IMG/VR virus record: IMGVR_UViG_3300033143_004671 | Span: 1 to 64,000 of that record | Source of the DNA: a virus | Reading direction: 5' to 3' (one strand) | DNA length: 64,000 nt | Part shown: in pieces, positions 56,426 through 64,000 of the stretch | How positions within the stretch are numbered: the stretch's first letter is position 1 | Layout of the letters: every line of letters starts with the position of its first letter | The notes under the pieces: generated by a model | Told to the model about the DNA's origin: nothing | Seen by the model: only the letters and a program-made list of their open reading frames with translations | Database searches by the model: none | Position numbers and translations under genes: made by a program

Positions 56426-57658
56426 CTATCGCCACACCTCGGCACCAGCCTTAATTCTTTCCATCATACGAAAGTGGTAATCAGATGCAATAGTAGCGAC
56501 ATTAGGCTGCCACGGCGAAGGAAAGACACAAAATCCTTTCGCTCCCAGATCCCTAAACTTCCGACACATCGCAACTACTTTCGCTTTAGATACCAGTGCC
56601 CCGCTATAGTCAGCAAAATTGGAATCTGCCAACAAGGTAATCCACAAATACCCTTCCATATCATGCCTATCCCCAGGATAGTCATTATTAGGTCTCGCTG
56701 TTATCAGAGGAGCAAGATCATTTCCGGCATGGTCTGCATCGTGAGCAAGCCATTCGTCTACCTGACTAGGCGGATCGCTGGCTAACCAAATACCCGGTCC
56801 CGATTCACGTTGTTCGTTTGGATGCTCTACATAGAAGGGACTCATTGGAATGTCCCCCACACCACTAAAGAAGTGCAGGTTCCCATCGTAGTAGTATATT
56901 TTAGGATCGGCACCCGCGGCGCTACGGATGTCGGCCGGCATGGCTGCCTTAGCCCCTATATATTCCTGATCGACTAGTACAAAATCGGGAGACCACCTGC
57001 TTATTACCGTCTGCATGTAATCGAGCCATGCGGCGTATCGCTCGGCATCGGTGTCGAAATCGTAGTAACTGTTATTCTCGTCGCTATCGTCGAAGATACC
57101 ATTCCACGAGATTGTTACCGTTAGTGGATCTGCATACTGTGCCAGAACAGCTTTAAGCCAGACACTATGAGCACCCCCAACAAAGATGCCTACCGCATAG
57201 GCATCGAGGTAGGCGTCAATGATCTCGACCGCCTTGGCATCGGCCTGGGATCCCCCATTATCCAAATCGTAGACCCCATCCCAATCAATCTCGAATGGAA
57301 AAACAATCCTCGTGCTGGCTTCGGAGATCGTCACCTTTAACTCGCGAAGGATAACCTCGGTATGATGATCCATCAGATCCAAATCCCTGACGAATACTAT
57401 CTCGAAAGTCCTGGAGCCAAAAACTACCCTATCGGCTTCCTCGATTCCAGTATACGTCGATGGCACAAACATCTTATGAGTTACAGGGGTCCTCTCTGAA
57501 CCATACAACTCCTGCTCCGTACCCGAAACGGGTTGGATTCGTGCAGGCATGCTAGTATACCTATCCGACCAGGTCAGGATAGACCCCGCCCTGCGTGTAC
57601 CGGACTTCGTACACTCCTGCACATCAACCGTTATGTTCATCAAGGAGTCAAACGACAT
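56426..57658 (-). CDS. Connector-like domain fused to a glycoside-hydrolase-like domain
   Basis: 410 residues. Residues 1-112 (MSFDSLMNITVDVQECTKSG; MPARIQPVSGTEQELYGSER) are a second copy of the head-closure protein. The remaining 300 residues look like a TIM-barrel glycoside hydrolase: FPFEIDWDGVYDLDNGGSQ, VTISWNGIFDDSDENN, SPDFVLVDQEYIG and HDMEGYLWITLLADSN, with several acidic residues at strand ends. Such a fusion could carry an enzyme on the virion neck. The catalytic pair cannot be assigned by eye. Confidence 0.6.
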   Translation of the reverse strand: MSFDSLMNITVDVQECTKSGTRRAGSILTWSDRYTSMPARIQPVSGTEQELYGSERTPVTHKMFVPSTYTGIEEADRVVFGSRTFEIVFVRDLDLMDHHTEVILRELKVTISEASTRIVFPFEIDWDGVYDLDNGGSQADAKAVEIIDAYLDAYAVGIFVGGAHSVWLKAVLAQYADPLTVTISWNGIFDDSDENNSYYDFDTDAERYAAWLDYMQTVISRWSPDFVLVDQEYIGAKAAMPADIRSAAGADPKIYYYDGNLHFFSGVGDIPMSPFYVEHPNEQRESGPGIWLASDPPSQVDEWLAHDADHAGNDLAPLITARPNNDYPGDRHDMEGYLWITLLADSNFADYSGALVSKAKVVAMCRKFRDLGAKGFCVFPSPWQPNVATIASDYHFRMMERIKAGAEVWR

Positions 57659-57659
57659 T

Positions 57660-57839
57660 TCAGTCCTTTTTCACCAACCTCTCAAACTTGGCGACGATGG
57701 CACCAAATCCAAACACACCCAATACCTCAAACACCTGAGGAGGGATAGGCACACCACAGGCATTCAGTACGATGCCCGCGATAAGCAAACCAGCAGCCGT
57801 ATACGTCTTTTTACCTTGCATGAACTTCAAAATGCTCAT
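57660..57839 (-). CDS. Small membrane protein, holin-like
   Basis: 59 residues. It starts MSILKFMQGKKTYTAAGLLI and has two hydrophobic stretches (YTAAGLLIAGIVLNACGV; VFEVLGVFGFGAIVA) with a basic end (KFERLVKKD). AAAGGA precedes the ATG. Two short membrane segments suit a holin or inner-membrane protein; there is no endolysin beside it. Confidence 0.55.
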   Translation of the reverse strand: MSILKFMQGKKTYTAAGLLIAGIVLNACGVPIPPQVFEVLGVFGFGAIVAKFERLVKKD

Positions 57840-57861
57840 AACTGTTCCTTTCCAACTAGCA

Positions 57862-58728
57862 TCAAACTCCCCTCACGACTACTTTGGCGTGAGGCTGAAG
57901 TTTCTCTCGTATCACACTCATCTGCGTTCTAACGGCAGACGACATTCCTGCTCCCTTCCTATAACTATAATCACCGATCTTCTCCGACTCGAGTGAACCA
58001 TCCTGTTTCGACCAGTCGTAGAACAACTTCACGAGTTCCAGGGTCGCGTTTCGGATGGCCTCTGGTACGTCCTCCCTCGCATATCCAGCGGTATACTCAA
58101 TCAAGATATTCTTGTGTCCGTAGTCCCATCCCTTCGGATTGTACAGTCTACCACTATCGGCATCCTCGATCTCATATTCTGTTTCACTCTCTTCTGGTAT
58201 CACGAGATTGACTATTCGATCCTTTGCCGACTGTGCAGGCACTATCACGAGTTCTGCCGGTGTGTAATCCCCAAACGTATCGACCACTACCGATGTCCAA
58301 CCCGTCAGGGTGTTCACATCGGAGACTAAGGCAGTAATCGTAGCATGATCCGATAGGACAAGATCATTAGTCGTCGTAGTACCCGCTACACGCTTACTCA
58401 GCTTCAAATGAACATCGGTAACCTGGACGGTTGCCCTACTCGCATCCCCATTATCGTATGTCACCGTAGCCACGTCATCTCGATCCGTACTGGCAAGATC
58501 GACCTGTGTCACTGGCACATTTTCGAGCCATAAGTAAGCCCGACCCGTCCCACTATGGTATTCTCGATATGACTGCGAGATTACATTGTAGCCCAACCAG
58601 TCATTGATAACACTACAAGCCTGACTCACCATCTCGTCGATTTTTCTATCGTAGGTCGAGACGGTGACAGGCAAGTATCGCTTCGCATCTTCAAGACTGA
58701 TGATTCCAATTTTGCCGGGAACGGCCAT
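57862..58728 (-). CDS. gp6-like head-tail connector
   Basis: 288 residues from ATG 58728, with GAGGA upstream. MAVPGKIGIISLEDAKRYL and YDRKIDEMVSQACSVINDWL are the gp6-like connector opening, and AIRNATLELVKLFYDWSKQ its late helix. The middle (residues 70-190) is longer than in typical members of about 100 residues. It sits first among the connectors and would join the portal. Confidence 0.7.
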   Translation of the reverse strand: MAVPGKIGIISLEDAKRYLPVTVSTYDRKIDEMVSQACSVINDWLGYNVISQSYREYHSGTGRAYLWLENVPVTQVDLASTDRDDVATVTYDNGDASRATVQVTDVHLKLSKRVAGTTTTNDLVLSDHATITALVSDVNTLTGWTSVVVDTFGDYTPAELVIVPAQSAKDRIVNLVIPEESETEYEIEDADSGRLYNPKGWDYGHKNILIEYTAGYAREDVPEAIRNATLELVKLFYDWSKQDGSLESEKIGDYSYRKGAGMSSAVRTQMSVIREKLQPHAKVVVRGV

Positions 58729-59081
58729 CAGATTTCCTCTTGTATGTTTATCTCGATGTCTTTGGTATACTGCACGACCGAGTTTGCATCGGTCACTTTG
58801 AAGGAGCCAACATAGATTCCATACGAATCGCTGATGTCCGCCCAATCACTCGCAGTCGGTGTGATAGTCACCTCGGCATCACTCGCGGGTGATCCGATAC
58901 TAATGTAGTCACTACCCGTCCCTCCCGTATTGCGGATGAAATAGGCCTGAGTGTATCGCTCGTGCCACTTCAACTGAAACTCGACTGTAGCTCCTGTCAA
59001 ATCCAATGCATCACCACTAGCATCGGATAGAGTAATGACCCAATCACGACAGTCCCCCTTATGCACTGTAAAATCGCTCAT
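58728..59081 (-). CDS. BppU-like baseplate or receptor-binding domain protein
   Basis: 117 residues. FTVHKGDCRDWVITLSDASG then LDLTGATVEFQLKWHERYTQ matches the N-terminal region of BppU/DUF2479-type tail proteins. It abuts the connector (one-base overlap). The role in attachment is inferred. Confidence 0.55.
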   Translation of the reverse strand: MSDFTVHKGDCRDWVITLSDASGDALDLTGATVEFQLKWHERYTQAYFIRNTGGTGSDYISIGSPASDAEVTITPTASDWADISDSYGIYVGSFKVTDANSVVQYTKDIEINIQEEI

Positions 59082-59284
59082 TATTCCTGTAGTCCTACTG
59101 TCACGGTCAAGCTCGTCTGTCCTTTAGTTAATCCCGTTACCGATTCCATCCCTTTTGTCAGACCAGTCGTGCCGGTCATTCCAACTGAACTAGAAATAGT
59201 CTGCGAGTCTGCAACGGGGGAGACAGCAGCCGTATGCTTCCATCCCAACGCCCATCTCAATATATCAAATCGTCCTACTGACAT
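59081..59284 (-). CDS. Small structural-type protein
   Basis: 67 residues, overlapping both neighbours by a base. MSVGRFDILRWALGWKHTAA is followed by a Thr/Gly/Ser-rich repeat GMTGTTGLTKGMESVTGLTK. Unrecognised. Confidence 0.45.
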   Translation of the reverse strand: MSVGRFDILRWALGWKHTAAVSPVADSQTISSSVGMTGTTGLTKGMESVTGLTKGQTSLTVTVGLQE

Positions 59285-60894
59285 TATTGCACTCTCGTAA
59301 TCGGATTAGCATCCACGTCACTCGTCACCTTTTTCGTCAGGTGTGTTGTCGTCCCATCCGTCTTGTATATCGTCCAGTCGGATCCAACTATCTTGCTCTC
59401 CAGGATCGCCTGGACAACGGTATACATTGACCCTCCCTGAGCCGTAGCATCGACATCAGACATACTCGTACTAAGGAAGTCTCTCGTAATGTCACTAATG
59501 TTAGTCAGACCTCTATCTGCCGCGTTCCATATATCAGAAGGGACAGCATGAAAATCAGAATCAGGTGTTGTCAGTGTCCTAGCAGCGGCTCCCCAAGTAT
59601 CACTCGGAACAGCATGAAAATCGCTCAAAGGTGTTGTGAGTGTACGGGTGCCCGCAGCCCACACGTCACTATCGGGAATGTTGAGGTTGGTATCGGCAGT
59701 AAGAACTCTAGTGCTCTGCACCCAAACATCAGATGCTATCTCGTCCTTAGTAGATATGACAGGCACAGAACCATCATTCCACGATGCTACGTTAACATCC
59801 TTTGTGCCTTGCACCCAAACATCCGAAGCAACAGCATCCTTACTAGTAGTAGACAGGGCGAAGTCACTCAATGCGGTTAGTGCCCTATTCGTTTCAGTCC
59901 ATACAGCAGCAGCTACAGCATCCGAAGTAGGAGCACTACCTCCTCCCCCAGTAGTCCACGCCGAGTCACCTCGGTCTCGGATAGCTTCCAAGCTGTCAGT
60001 CGCGTTACTATAATCACTAACATCTCCACCAACAGCTACGATATGAGCAAGGATGGTATTATTGGCCAGGACGCCGCTCAAGTCAGCATCACCAACCTTA
60101 GCCAAGTGGTCGAGATTGTAATCCGTGATGAGGGTATTCAGATTAGTATCCGATGTTAGTGTCCTGGTTCCTGCACCCCATATATCACTCGGAACGGCAT
60201 GGAAGTCGCTAAGAGGTGTAGTAAGAGTTCTAGAGGCCTGTGCCCAAGTATCTGATGCAACGGCATCCTTACTAGCCGTGCTGAGAGCAAACCCGGCCTT
60301 GTCCGTGAGTGCTCTCGCAGCCGCGTTCCATATATCAGAAGGGACAGCATGAAAATCAGAATCAGGTGTTGTCAGTGTCCTTGTTCCAGCAGCCCAGACA
60401 TCCGAGTCTGGCAGATTAGTCGCCGCAGTGAGCACTCTAGTGCTCTGCACCCAAGTATCCGACGCTACCGCGTCTTTACTCGCTGCAGACAAGGCAAATC
60501 CAGTTTTATCGATCTCGGCTGACCTTACACTACCCGTAACGTCACTATTCAGAGCGTAGTAAGCGTCGCTGAACTTAACCGCATAGACAGGCGACTCAAA
60601 GGGCAGGACACCATCAGCGACACCAACGACCCGTAACTCACCTATAGTATTGTTTTGGGCGTCCGAGATACTAATGCTGTACACACCACTACCCTTATGT
60701 GCCCAAGCCCACTGGCCTGCATCCGATAAGGTAATATCGAACTTTGTTGATCCTGCCCCGTTTGTCTTTATCAGATCGACGGACATACCAGCCGCGTTAT
60801 AGGCAACACTGGTCTCCAATGTCTTGAAATCCGTATCATCGACCAACGGACCTACCGTTACGATCCATTCTTTATTGAGGGGTATATCGGGCAT
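59284..60894 (-). CDS. Repetitive tail-fibre-like protein
   Basis: 536 residues. The middle has repeats of DSDVWAAGTRTLTTPDSDFH and AVPSDIWNAAARALTD, with ASKDAVASDTWVQSTRVLT in between, at least five times. Repeats of the form (D/S)xWxxxTRTLT are known from phage tail and capsid fibre proteins. The N-terminal 120 residues are beta-rich and non-repetitive. The repeats may trimerise as a shaft. Confidence 0.65.
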   Translation of the reverse strand: MPDIPLNKEWIVTVGPLVDDTDFKTLETSVAYNAAGMSVDLIKTNGAGSTKFDITLSDAGQWAWAHKGSGVYSISISDAQNNTIGELRVVGVADGVLPFESPVYAVKFSDAYYALNSDVTGSVRSAEIDKTGFALSAASKDAVASDTWVQSTRVLTAATNLPDSDVWAAGTRTLTTPDSDFHAVPSDIWNAAARALTDKAGFALSTASKDAVASDTWAQASRTLTTPLSDFHAVPSDIWGAGTRTLTSDTNLNTLITDYNLDHLAKVGDADLSGVLANNTILAHIVAVGGDVSDYSNATDSLEAIRDRGDSAWTTGGGGSAPTSDAVAAAVWTETNRALTALSDFALSTTSKDAVASDVWVQGTKDVNVASWNDGSVPVISTKDEIASDVWVQSTRVLTADTNLNIPDSDVWAAGTRTLTTPLSDFHAVPSDTWGAAARTLTTPDSDFHAVPSDIWNAADRGLTNISDITRDFLSTSMSDVDATAQGGSMYTVVQAILESKIVGSDWTIYKTDGTTTHLTKKVTSDVDANPITRVQ

Positions 60895-61710
60895 CTAACA
60901 CGCCCTCCTCATTTTATTTCTTTGGTAGTAGTACCAAGACTTAGCGGCTGGCGCGGCCCCCGCCGTAGCCACCGCCCACAGTGCGATGTTGTCGGGCATG
61001 GTTATCAGGGCGTAGGGGTTGGCGTAGATGGCCCGCATCTGCGATGCTGTAAAACCATAGTCCCACACACCAAGAAACTTTGTCGTACCGTCCTGCGTGC
61101 GATCCGCCGCCGCCAGATTGCCGACGTACGCATCGCCAGCAAGCGTAATAGTCCCCGCCACGGTCGCCGAGTCGCTCTGTACCCCGTCAATCCAAAGCTG
61201 CGCCCCATCCGTCTCGCCAGCAACCCAACGCAGCGCGACCATTGTGTCAACGTCGAACTTGCCTGCGGGGAAATTGGTCGATCCGCCGAACGCGGTTCCG
61301 TTGACACGGCCGTAATATCTTCCAAGCGTATTGCCAAAAAAGAGTTCTGCTTCTGTGTTTGTCGCTGTGGCAAACGTCCGGCCATACTCGGTCCCAACCC
61401 CCTGAGATGCGATATTGATAATCGCCACGGCAGTCAGTTGCGACCACCCGTTCATTCTCGTCGAAAGCCCCGCAAGAGCGACCTTCTCTCCCTCCTGATC
61501 TGTTGTTACCCCTCCGTTGGACCACGTGACGCCAGCATCAAGCGTGCCGCGATGACCATTCCCCGACACGTCCATCCAAACCCCGCCGCCGCCCTGGATG
61601 CCGGTGTACAATGCCTGCAAACCGTTCCATAGCGAGGGAGCCTTTGATGACTTGCCCTTGGCCCGGCTGACCGCCAATACCTCGGCGAATGTTGGTCTCC
61701 GTATCGCCAT
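60895..61710 (-). CDS. LamG-domain virion protein
   Basis: 271 residues from ATG 61710, overlapping the next stop. LWNGLQALYTGIQGGGGVWM, DVSGNGHRGTLDAGVTW, VALRWVAGETDGAQLWIDGV and GVWDYGFTASQMRAIYANPY form a LamG/concanavalin-type fold. It probably binds a surface glycan. The GC-rich codon use differs from the fibre gene. Confidence 0.65.
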   Translation of the reverse strand: MAIRRPTFAEVLAVSRAKGKSSKAPSLWNGLQALYTGIQGGGGVWMDVSGNGHRGTLDAGVTWSNGGVTTDQEGEKVALAGLSTRMNGWSQLTAVAIINIASQGVGTEYGRTFATATNTEAELFFGNTLGRYYGRVNGTAFGGSTNFPAGKFDVDTMVALRWVAGETDGAQLWIDGVQSDSATVAGTITLAGDAYVGNLAAADRTQDGTTKFLGVWDYGFTASQMRAIYANPYALITMPDNIALWAVATAGAAPAAKSWYYYQRNKMRRAC

Positions 61711-62171
61711 TACTGCCCTTCTGGGTTGTACGGATACATCTTCAGGAAGTGCGATGACGAATCGGCAAGGTCTTGCCCGCAATCGTTCTTCACGGCAACG
61801 CGAAAATCGTATGGCGACAGCGGCACGCCCAGCACCTGCTGATATTGAAGGCCGTCCGTTTCATCAATGATGAAAATACCATGCAAGGAATTGCCGCTCG
61901 GTTTGATGTTCCCCAGATCGCCATGCTCGCCATCCGCGTACAGCGTTCCGTCATGCTGATAGAACAGATGAAGCTCGAAAATCAGGTTGCCATCGGGGGC
62001 CGCGTCGAAGTCGGCGAGTTTGAGCACAAAATCCGCCCACATGTAATGATACGTTCCGTTGGCGTAATCGCTTGCACCGAGAGCGTACGCGCCTTGAGCA
62101 AGGTTGTCCAATTGTGCAGTTGCAATTACTTCGCTGACCGTTTCCGGGTGCCAGAGTACCTTAGTGGCCAT
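61710..62171 (-). CDS. Hypothetical virion-module protein
   Basis: 153 residues. It starts MATKVLWHPETVSEVIATAQ and has ANGTYHYMWADFVLKLADFD. Beta-rich. Pairs with the LamG protein by overlap. A structural role is inferred from position. Confidence 0.5.
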   Translation of the reverse strand: MATKVLWHPETVSEVIATAQLDNLAQGAYALGASDYANGTYHYMWADFVLKLADFDAAPDGNLIFELHLFYQHDGTLYADGEHGDLGNIKPSGNSLHGIFIIDETDGLQYQQVLGVPLSPYDFRVAVKNDCGQDLADSSSHFLKMYPYNPEGQ

Positions 62172-62174
62172 GGT

Positions 62175-62480
62175 TTAACTCCCGTCCGCGAACACGTCCA
62201 CGGCCGCGTCCACTTTCGTCTGAATGGCCGCGTCGGAGGCCCCTGTGATATTCGCAACCGATGCGTCCTTGTTCCCGGCAATCAACGCAGTAAGCATCTC
62301 CCGCGAGGCGGCGGCGGGATTGGTGAATGTCCGCTTCGCCCAGATCAGCCGGTTTGCGTGGTTCGCTGTTCCCGCGTCCTCGCCACGGACCGTATCGGCG
62401 GCGATAACACACGCCACCTTGACCCTGTTGCGAAGCTCGCTGTTCGAGAGCAGCGGAAGCAATTCGTCGTATGTTGCCAT
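62175..62480 (-). CDS. Conserved phage virion-region protein
   Basis: 101 residues. YDELLPLLSNSELRNRVKVA and NHANRLIWAKRTFTNPAAAS, ending GASDAAIQTKVDAAVDVFAD, a pattern common in tailed phages. It follows MATY directly after the neighbouring stop. Function is unknown. Confidence 0.6.
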   Translation of the reverse strand: MATYDELLPLLSNSELRNRVKVACVIAADTVRGEDAGTANHANRLIWAKRTFTNPAAASREMLTALIAGNKDASVANITGASDAAIQTKVDAAVDVFADGS

Positions 62481-62569
62481 TACATCTTCTCCATCATTTC
62501 AGTCTCCACTCTCCGGCCCGCCTTCAACCAGGCCTTACTCGTCGCCCTTCTCCAAAGCATATCATTCAT
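62480..62569 (-). CDS. Very small ORF
   Basis: 29 residues (MNDMLWRRATSKAWLKAGRR then VETEMMEKM) between the holin-like gene and 62175; its stop overlaps the next ATG. A basic helix; uncertain. Confidence 0.35.
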   Translation of the reverse strand: MNDMLWRRATSKAWLKAGRRVETEMMEKM

Positions 62570-62789
62570 TTAGCAGACGCCTAACAAGTACCGTTGCTAC
62601 ACTAGCAATGATTCCGACAAAAGCACCAGCACCTATAACAATACCAACCAACCGTGCCTTGAACAGGTTGATATTCTTGCCATGTGGGCAACCCGCTACA
62701 TGGTCACTGATCTCTTCTTTGAACGCCTCTCTCGCACCTTCCCGTATTGCAGCTTGCAGCAATTCTTTGTCTTGTTCACTTAACGGCAT
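62562..62789 (-). CDS. Small membrane protein
   Basis: 75 residues. It starts MPLSEQDKELLQAAIREGAR and has ARLVGIVIGAGAFVGIIASV then ATVLVRRLLNE, a single hydrophobic segment. A CPHG pair may bind metal. A holin-type or membrane-anchored role is possible. Confidence 0.5.
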   Translation of the reverse strand: MPLSEQDKELLQAAIREGAREAFKEEISDHVAGCPHGKNINLFKARLVGIVIGAGAFVGIIASVATVLVRRLLNE

Positions 62790-62801
62790 GCCTGTTGTCC
62801 T

Positions 62802-63983
62802 TTACATAGTAACCAATTCTTCCTTCGATACTCTTTCATTTTTGACGTTCAATATGTCTTTGAATAGTTCTATGAACTGTCCCGCTGTTCTAGCCGGATC
62901 AAACTCCCTCTCGGCCCTGCCTCTATTCGTCTCGATGCACTGTTCCTTATGCGTCCTCCAATCCTCCCAAGCATCATCCATCGCTTCCGAGAACCCCGTC
63001 AAATCCTCCTCGTCCGCACTATACAACACATAGGGATTTCCATAGCCAGCAACCACATTTAGACCACATGCCAACGCCTCGCGAATCGTCCTCGTGGCGA
63101 TCTTGTGAGGTGTAATGAGCATATCGCCTGCCGAGTAAACCGTTCTGAGATTACTGACGATAGGCTTCACCTCACCCAATATACCCCTATCCTTCAAACA
63201 GTCGAATAGAGTGTCCCTCGCCAATCCGTTACCATCTATTCCATAAATATGAAGTTTGGCGCCTTCGTGTTTTTCCGCGAACAGGACAAAGGCGTTGAGA
63301 ATATGGAACGGGTCCTTATCCTTCCGCCAAATGTCGGCCATCACAACGTTGATTTCTCCCTTATTCCCACCGAAGTCATAATCAGTCTCCTCCCTGGTCC
63401 AGTAGTCGAGATCGACAAAAGGCTGAAATTGCCGAACGGGCTGGAAGACAAGTTTCCAGTACCGCTCGAATCCCGGCCACAAGGTCACCATGCATTTCCA
63501 TCTTTCGTCCTGCATCATATCCTTGTACATCGAGTAGATCGGTGACCCACCATCCCGCTCGATCCGATATGAGCTATTAGGCCGTCCATGTGCCACATGA
63601 ACTCTCGGTATATCCAGAGTATCGAAGGCGGGTGTCAGGCCACCATGGCTTACTATCACATCCGATGTTTTGGCAAAAGCAAAGTCGGCTATTACAACAC
63701 CCCGATCTGCGGAGTAGGCCGGAGGGCGGATACCTACCTCGTCCTTCTTATCGACTACACTGAACACATAGTCGCACTTCGGGCACTTCACCCCACGGCT
63801 GCTTCTGGCAAACACCTTGCCCCGCTTCTCCCTCGAAGACGGTCTTGGATCGACAATCATTGCATTGACACCTAAGGCCCGCTCCGCCTTCACGAGTTCG
63901 CGGACAGTCTCGTACATACCCGATAGATGGGATGTAACGGGAACTACGTGACTCACTCTCAACTTTTTCTTTCGTCTCTTCAT
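62802..63983 (-). CDS. Glycosyltransferase family 4-like protein
   Basis: 393 residues, with AGGAAGAAAG before the ATG. It starts MKRRKKKLRVSHVVPVTSHL and has SGMYETVRELVKAERALGVN, a zinc-like CPKCDYVFSV, INVVMADIWRKDKDPFHILN and GDMLITPHKIATRTIREALA then CGLNVVAGYGNPYV, the donor site of GT4 enzymes. It could add sugars to virion proteins or to host glycans. It heads the minus-strand block in this window; earlier genes lie beyond the edge. Confidence 0.75.
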   Translation of the reverse strand: MKRRKKKLRVSHVVPVTSHLSGMYETVRELVKAERALGVNAMIVDPRPSSREKRGKVFARSSRGVKCPKCDYVFSVVDKKDEVGIRPPAYSADRGVVIADFAFAKTSDVIVSHGGLTPAFDTLDIPRVHVAHGRPNSSYRIERDGGSPIYSMYKDMMQDERWKCMVTLWPGFERYWKLVFQPVRQFQPFVDLDYWTREETDYDFGGNKGEINVVMADIWRKDKDPFHILNAFVLFAEKHEGAKLHIYGIDGNGLARDTLFDCLKDRGILGEVKPIVSNLRTVYSAGDMLITPHKIATRTIREALACGLNVVAGYGNPYVLYSADEEDLTGFSEAMDDAWEDWRTHKEQCIETNRGRAEREFDPARTAGQFIELFKDILNVKNERVSKEELVTM

Positions 63984-64000
63984 TCTTTCTTCCTGTTAGT

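Overview
The window is part of a tailed double-stranded DNA phage with siphovirus-type (long, non-contractile) tail genes. The evidence is a TP901-type tape measure, a tail assembly chaperone with a programmed frameshift, HK97 gp10-like and gp6-like connectors, a phage-type replisome, and many small overlapping ORFs with strong GGAG-type ribosome sites. No large terminase, portal, capsid, integrase or repressor is visible, so these lie outside the window or are absent. The host cannot be named. Genes are tightly packed and mostly bacterial in style, and base composition falls in a few imported blocks.

Layout. 1-2.5 kb, minus strand: an Imm5-like fragment at the left edge, a small RMF-like protein, a basic protein and a winged-helix protein. 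2.5-18.1 kb, plus strand: QueE, three DNA methyltransferases, sliding clamp, helicase, a DNA polymerase A fused to a family-4-like uracil-DNA glycosylase, MazG, clamp loader, ssDNA-binding protein, RecA/UvsX-like recombinase and RuvC-like resolvase. 18.69-20.08 kb: eight tandem hairpin units followed by a protein carrying the Nop/IS110 C-terminal type domain. This looks like a TIGR-Tas (tandem interspaced guide RNA) system and is the highlight of the window. 20.1-23.8 kb: a Mre11/Rad50 (SbcD/SbcC) pair in which Rad50 is split into two genes. 24-32 kb: a sugar-modification island (glycosyltransferases, polysaccharide deacetylase, class V aminotransferase, radical SAM enzyme, methyltransferase, sulfotransferase), AT-rich in its second half. 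32.3-38.2 kb: primase, DnaB helicase, radical SAM enzyme, PAPS-reductase-like protein and SNF2 helicase. 38.2-47.5 kb: an intergenic region with operator-like repeats, then about 25 small genes with repeated leader cassettes, a DUF932 protein and a sigma factor. An intrinsic terminator at 48.1 kb closes the plus-strand block. 48.1-64 kb, minus strand: the virion module, read right to left from connectors to tail, with fibre and LamG proteins and a glycosyltransferase at its upstream end.

How it fits together. The phage supplies most of its own replication and recombination machinery and DNA modification. A recurring GTATAATG box precedes several operons. A phage sigma-like protein, whose own leader can fold to hide its ribosome site, may control part of the programme. 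The guide-RNA array and Tas-like protein sit between the recombination genes and the split Mre11-Rad50 genes, so they probably act on DNA, but whether on host, rival phage or self DNA cannot be told from sequence alone.
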